This document shows positions 59,381-64,000 of a stretch of 64,000 bases of DNA, piece after piece. Origin of the DNA: Henckelia pumila. Taxonomy: Eukaryota > Streptophyta > Magnoliopsida > Lamiales > Gesneriaceae. A program made the position numbers and the translations under genes. Location of the stretch: the NCBI RefSeq assembly GCF_033568475.1, contig NC_133121.1, forward strand, positions 132,774,375-132,838,374, in the 5' to 3' direction. The stretch's first letter is position 1, and each line of letters starts with the position of its first letter. The notes below the pieces were generated by a model. That model searched no databases and had not been told where the DNA came from. It saw only the letters and a program-made list of their open reading frames with translations.

Positions 59381-60652
59381 ATGACACCTCGACGATCTTT
59401 GAGAATGAATCCACCACCTTTGACTTCTCCTTCTACTGAGAATCTGCCGCCAGTTATAACTCCTCCGAATGATCAGGATAGTACTGAAGTGGATCAGTTT
59501 GATGCAACTGCGACCCCGATGAAGACTCTATTGAAGAGATTTCGATCTTTCCGATCGCCTACCTTGACTGGCACCGAGAACTCCGTCGATTGTGAGAGTT
59601 GGCTAGATGACATTGATCAGCTCTTCGATTCCCTCGACTATACCGATGACCGCAGAATCAGGTTAGTCATTCATCAGCTACAGGGTGTTGCTAAGAATTG
59701 GTGGATCACAACCAAGAGGGCAAATGAGAACCGAAGCACCGCTGTCACTTGGAGTCTGTTCAAGACTGAGTTCTATAAGAGATTCTTCCCTTTTTCGTAC
59801 CGAAAGGAAAAGGGTGCCGAATTTGCGAACTTGATGCAAGGGAATTTGAGTGTCGAGGATTATGTGAGCAAGTTTGACAGCCTCTTGAGGTTCGCACCTC
59901 ACATCGCAGACAACGAAGAAGCCAAGGCCGATCACTTCATCAATGGCTTAAACCCTGAGATTTTTACTTTGGTTAACACCGGTAGGCCGAACAATTTTGC
60001 AGACGCTATGGATCAAGCTAAAGGAGCAGAAGCAGGTCTGTTGAGACAGAGAGGGAGTCAGTTTGTGCTTCAATAGCGGCAAGGACAGTTCCCAACACGA
60101 CCTGCCCTTTACCAGGACCAACTGTCCCTATACCAGAATCAATCTTTTCAGTCTCAGGATCAACCACCGAGACCTGAGGGTGGAAGCAGTGAAAGTAGTA
60201 AGAAGGATTACTATTATCCGAAAGGGAAGCAGTTTAAGAAGCATGGAAGCAGTTCGTCGAGCTCTAGTGGCTCGAGGCAGTATGGATCGGGGCAGAGTTC
60301 GGGTCAGTCAGGCATGTCTTGTGCTAATTGCGGAGGTCATCACTCCAGTGATCAGTGTAGGGGTATTTTTGGAAGCTGCTACATCTGTAAACAGGCGGGA
60401 CACTTTGCCAGATTGTGTCCTCAGAGGAGTTCTGAACAAGCGCAGAGTGGAAGTCCTTCGGTCCACTCTTTCCAACCTCAGCATCAGAATAGACAGGAAG
60501 GTAATCAACATGCAAACCAACCTCCCAAACAGCAGACAAGAGTTTTTGCTCTGTTTGAGAATCTGCAAACTCAGGCTGCACCCGATAATGACATATCAGG
60601 TAAACGCTCGATTTTGGTTTTTCTACTCTTATTGACTGATAGATACTGGTGA
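59381..60652 (+). pseudogene. Gypsy gag with two zinc knuckles, one stop
   Basis: The frame starts MTPRRSLRMNPPP and contains the Retrotrans_gag region (CESWLDDIDQLFDSL, QLQGVAKNWW, TEFYKRFFP, DYVSKFDSLLRFAP). It stops at TAG 60074-60076 and continues in the same frame through a Gln/Ser/Gly-rich stretch to two zinc knuckles (CANCGGHHSSDQC and CYICKQAGHFARLC). After about 60600 the expected protease is not recognisable and the frame ends at 60652. Confidence 0.88.
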
Positions 60653-61590
60653 GTCTCTTGCCTTCTTATTGAAGAATTTGTTGAATGTTTATCATGCCCC
60701 TTAATTGTTGTTGAATCGTACTAATTGTCAAATGCTCCATTATTGTTGTGAATTCTTCAACCGGATCTTTCAGAAGAGTTAGTTGAGACTAGAAATTCTT
60801 ATCGGTGATCTATTTGTCTGTTTGGAATGAGAGTTGTACTGTTTCTTCAGAGCTTTTGAGAATTGTATAGCAGATTTTGGTGCCGAGCAGTTGTATGATA
60901 TTCTTCGGTGTCTGAATTCTTTTTGGATCGAGTCGTCTTCCTCGATTTTATGAACTGGCGATGGAATTCTATTGATCAGCACTCCAGTATTCTTGAATTC
61001 GGTTCAGGTGATCTTTCAGTACTTGGCATTCTTCTTAATGAGATTTTGGGATGTCTTCTTATTCAGAGGAATCACGTTCTATTCTAGCCATCGAGATAGC
61101 TGAAGACGCTCAAGACTCAACGTCTGAATCTGGACTTTGAGCTCGCAGCGATCTTATTGATGTGTAAATCTATTATCTATTGTCTTATGAGGAGATTTCC
61201 GCGATTTTGTTCTAATCTTATGAGTCGAAGGATTTGTCTTATCTTATCTACTATCAGTTGATGATTTTCTGATTGATGAAATCTGCTACCGTAGCCCGTG
61301 CAGGGTGACTTTTGGTCAGAATCAGAGGATAGATAATTTGTCAGAGGTCGTCAGATGCCTTGTTTTGCCGAAGTCTGTCAGTGTAGATAGAGATCTTCGT
61401 TACATTCGTTCTTTCGAAAAGGATTCCGAGGAGACTTTTGTGGTTCGATTACAACTTTTTTCATTTCCATACCCTCAGAACGACGGACAGCCAGAGAAGA
61501 TGAGTCGATTTTGATGGACAGACTTAACGGAGTAATTTGAGAGACAGAGTTTGTATTGGAACCGTGGATGATTTCGAGGACGAAATCTCT
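60653..61590 (+). pseudogene. Gypsy pol debris
   Basis: Only short pieces can be assigned. Near 61300-61510 a stretch with SVDRDLRY...FVVRLQ...PQNDGQPEK resembles the integrase core around the S-D-R-D and H-P-Q-T-D-G-Q-S-E motifs. Protease, reverse transcriptase and RNase H are absent. The rest of the region is unassigned. Confidence 0.6.
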
Positions 61591-61607
61591 TCTTAGAGGG
61601 GGAGAAT
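61591..61607 (+). other. Gypsy polypurine tract
   Basis: CTTAGAGGGGGAGAAT directly precedes the TG of the 3' LTR. Confidence 0.85.
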
Positions 61608-63600
61608 TGTAATGCCCCGATTTTATTATAATTGAGTTTAATTGAGATAATCAGGATTTTTCAGTATTTGAGGGCCGTTTGATAATTCGCAGGGGGATCA
61701 TTTTGCAAACTTTGAATAATTGAGGGACCGAAATGCAAAAATGGGATTTTATATATATTATCAAGCAAGTTGCCTCCTCCTCATCACTTCAACCCATCAC
61801 TCTCCTTTCTCCCTCCCTCTATCTCTCGATCTCTCTCTCCGGAAGCCATGGGAGACGATTCTTTGAGCTTTTCTTCCGTCTGATTCGCACGATCCGACCG
61901 TTAGATTTTAGTTCCGAGTTGAGTTTCACGATCACCGCAACGAGGGCTTCGTTCTGACGTAAGTTTTGCTACGATCTTCGAACTTTGATTTTTGTTGGGT
62001 CGTCAGAAATTGATAATCTTGGAGTATATTGTTCTTGAGCTAGCATAGATCGTGTATTCGAAGTCGGTTTGGAAAAAGAACAAAGTTTGGATTTTATATG
62101 AATTTTGGAGCCTATTTTCGAAAATGGGGTTGTTGGATTTTGTTTAAGTTTGGTTGATTTTTGGGTTGTTTGATGGTTGATTTGAGTTTATTGAATTGAT
62201 AATAGGTTGTTTGTGTTTTTGGTTTGATCGGAACATAGCCGTTATGCCGCCGGTTTGAGTTTTGGACTTTAGTTCGGTTTGAATTGTTTGAGCCAAATAT
62301 TCGATTGAGTTGAATGTTAATCTCGAGCTTTTATTACTTCTTTCACAGATTGTTTCAAGGCCGTTGGATTGCGAGAGTGCAAAGTTGAATCGTTCTAAAG
62401 ATAAGAGCCAGTATAGTATCGAATTCTTATCATATGAAGTGGATTCGAGGGAGTATTTGAATGAATTTATTGTTGTTGTTTCCAGGTTTGGAGCATCGAC
62501 GTCTTGAGAAGATGTATAAGATGACTTAGACTGGAATGGAACGAGTGACTCGAATTCGACTTGATTCGAGTGTTCCGAAAAAATCACATTCTTGCATGTT
62601 AATTGATTTACTTTAATTTATTGAATGAATTTTGTTTGACATTGTATTCATATTGAGCCTATAGACTTTATTCATTTTTAAGATAGACGTTCTGAGAACT
62701 ACAGTAGGGGGCATTGGCAGGCGAATTACTGCAATGACCGACGTAACCCTCTATAGTTGCTGCAGAGTCTAGAGGATTGAAATATGCATTATCCACCCCG
62801 AAGGGAGAGTCGGTGTGATTGGTGTATATTTTGTCCTCGGGATTCCAATCAGAAGAAGAGAATAACCAGATTACCTTTGATTATCCAGACTTGATAATCC
62901 CGGGTTTTTTAAGTCATGCATATCATTTTAATTCCGCATTTGGATGGATTTGTTGTGTTTATGTTGAGTTGATAACTGATGTGGAATTGATGCATACTAT
63001 GTAGTGATTCGTTTTATGTGAGATTGCTTGTTAGTCTCTTTTACTGGGAATATTATTCTCACCGGTTTACCCAGTTGTTGTCTTTGTTTGTATGTGTACT
63101 TGGCAACAAGAGGATCAGGAGCTGGACCTAGTCGGTTGGGCTAGCTCGGGATGAGAGGATAGAAGTGAGACACCGCGTTGTAGGGTCGAGTCTGTTGAAC
63201 CTGTTCTAATTTTGTTGAGTCGTTTGAACTCCTTCTTAGAACTCGACTTGTATTTTGGAAGAACTTAGACTATTGTATGTTCTACTCTCTTTTTGTATTT
63301 TGAATATCTCGTTGTTGTAGAATTGATAGTTGGATCATGTCGGAGCATCTCCGGGTGTTAGTTTGCACTTTTGGAGTCTTTTTGGGAGTGATTTCAGCAG
63401 GCTGTACGCGCCCGCGCTTCGAAAGGCGCGCCCGCGCGTCTCGGGAAGGACGCTATGCGCGCCCGTGCCTCGGGAGGTGCGCCCGCACGTCCCTCTTTAT
63501 AAAAAAAAAATAAAAAATTTCTTTTGATTTTTCTGCGGCTCTTCGTGAATTGATTTTGTTTGATTAATCGAGATTAGAAGATTAGAAACGGGGTCTCACA
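61608..63600 (+). repeat. Gypsy 3' LTR
   Basis: 1993 bp. It differs from the 5' LTR by scattered substitutions and by a net gain of about 42 bp, mainly in the GC-rich block near 63405-63500. Confidence 0.93.
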
Positions 63601-64000
63601 TATTAGCTATGCTCTTCATATTCAAGTTCTTCTTCGTTTTTATCTGGGGAGAGAAGTAAGGGATGAGTGTTTTGGGAAACACTCAGCAAGTGGGGCCGAT
63701 CGAGCATAACAAATACCAAAGATATATTTTACATATATATGTATTATGTATATAGAATCACGATTTCCAAAAGAGATAAGCATGTTGAATCTAATACGAA
63801 CAAAAAATCAAACATAGCACTGAAAATCATTTCATTTTCCATGGTTTACTTGTCAGTTCTCATATGTTACTCCTCTAATGGACGAGGCCAAAAGAACAAT
63901 TATTATAACCCACCGCATCAGGACCATATCAAATCAAATCATCGGAAATTCCTTAATCATTTTTAAATCGACTCTTAATATTACAATTCAAATAATTCAA
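63601..64000. other. Gene-free window end
   Basis: The first five bases are the target duplication of the gypsy element. On the minus strand an acceptor-like CTCCCCAG is followed by an open KNEEELEYEEH stretch (about 63605-63640) that could be part of an acidic N-terminus, but it is too short to assign. The rest is AT-rich. Confidence 0.4.

Larger units (their letters stand above)
57021..63600 (+). mobile_element. Ty3/gypsy element with long LTRs and most of pol deleted
   Basis: Two direct LTRs, 57021-58971 (1951 bp) and 61608-63600 (1993 bp), begin TGTAATGCC(T/C)CGATTTTATT and end AACGGGGTCTCACA. A perfect 5-bp target duplication TATTA flanks the element. The internal region is only 2636 bp: primer-binding site, a gag with one stop, and scattered pol debris. 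The high LTR similarity and the clean target duplication suggest a fairly recent insertion, yet the element cannot encode its own reverse transcriptase, so it probably moved with help from a relative. Confidence 0.94.

Overview
The window is nuclear DNA of a flowering plant, almost certainly a eudicot. It has small exons in long AT-rich introns, plant-type proteins (LEO1/VIP4, Asterix, a TRF-like PHD-Myb protein, a PRP2-type DEAH helicase) and dense nested LTR retrotransposons and MITEs. I cannot name the species from the sequence.

I traced four intact, spliced protein-coding genes by joining exons at splice sites and checking that reading phase is kept. They are: (1) a VIP4/LEO1 homologue on the minus strand, 9924-16841, 11 exons, 617 aa, a subunit of the PAF1 transcription-elongation complex; (2) a conserved plant protein of unknown function on the minus strand, 28190-33404, 8 exons, 302 aa; (3) an Asterix (PAT complex) homologue on the plus strand, 33597-36131, 3 exons, 110 aa, head-to-head with gene 2 across 192 bp; (4) a TRF-like protein with a PHD finger and a C-terminal Myb domain on the plus strand, 37534-41510, 6 exons, 756 aa. 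A fifth locus, 42393-48606 on the minus strand, is a badly decayed DEAH-box pre-mRNA-splicing helicase (PRP2/DEAH1/ESP3-like). It has lost the exons for the ATP-binding loop and the DEAH box and carries frameshifts, a 332-bp foreign insert and a MITE.

Region by region: 1-4860 holds decayed repeats, a zf-RVT retroelement remnant and an isolated copy of the last VIP4 exon. 4860-8700 holds MITE-like DNA, a Mutator-like element (perfect 9-bp target duplication) split by a 1.4-kb solo LTR, and a hAT MITE. 9.9-16.9 kb is VIP4. 17-28 kb is a transposon graveyard: a second Mutator-like element split by a complete but decayed Copia element (Copia-1), two hAT MITEs in inverted orientation around two Mutator-type MITEs, and a GAGCTCG-rich repeat. 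28-41.5 kb is the gene-dense core. 42-48.6 kb is the helicase pseudogene. 48.7-56.6 kb is a second Copia element (Copia-2) whose single-frame gag-pol has only three stop codons but whose 5' LTR is truncated. 57.0-63.6 kb is a Ty3/gypsy element with nearly 2-kb LTRs, a perfect 5-bp target duplication and most of pol deleted. The last 400 bp carry no gene I can support.

The intact genes are unrelated housekeeping or chromatin genes, not a pathway. The main interest lies in the gene structures (two GC-AG introns, one divergent promoter), the captured or duplicated gene fragments, and the nested transposon history.
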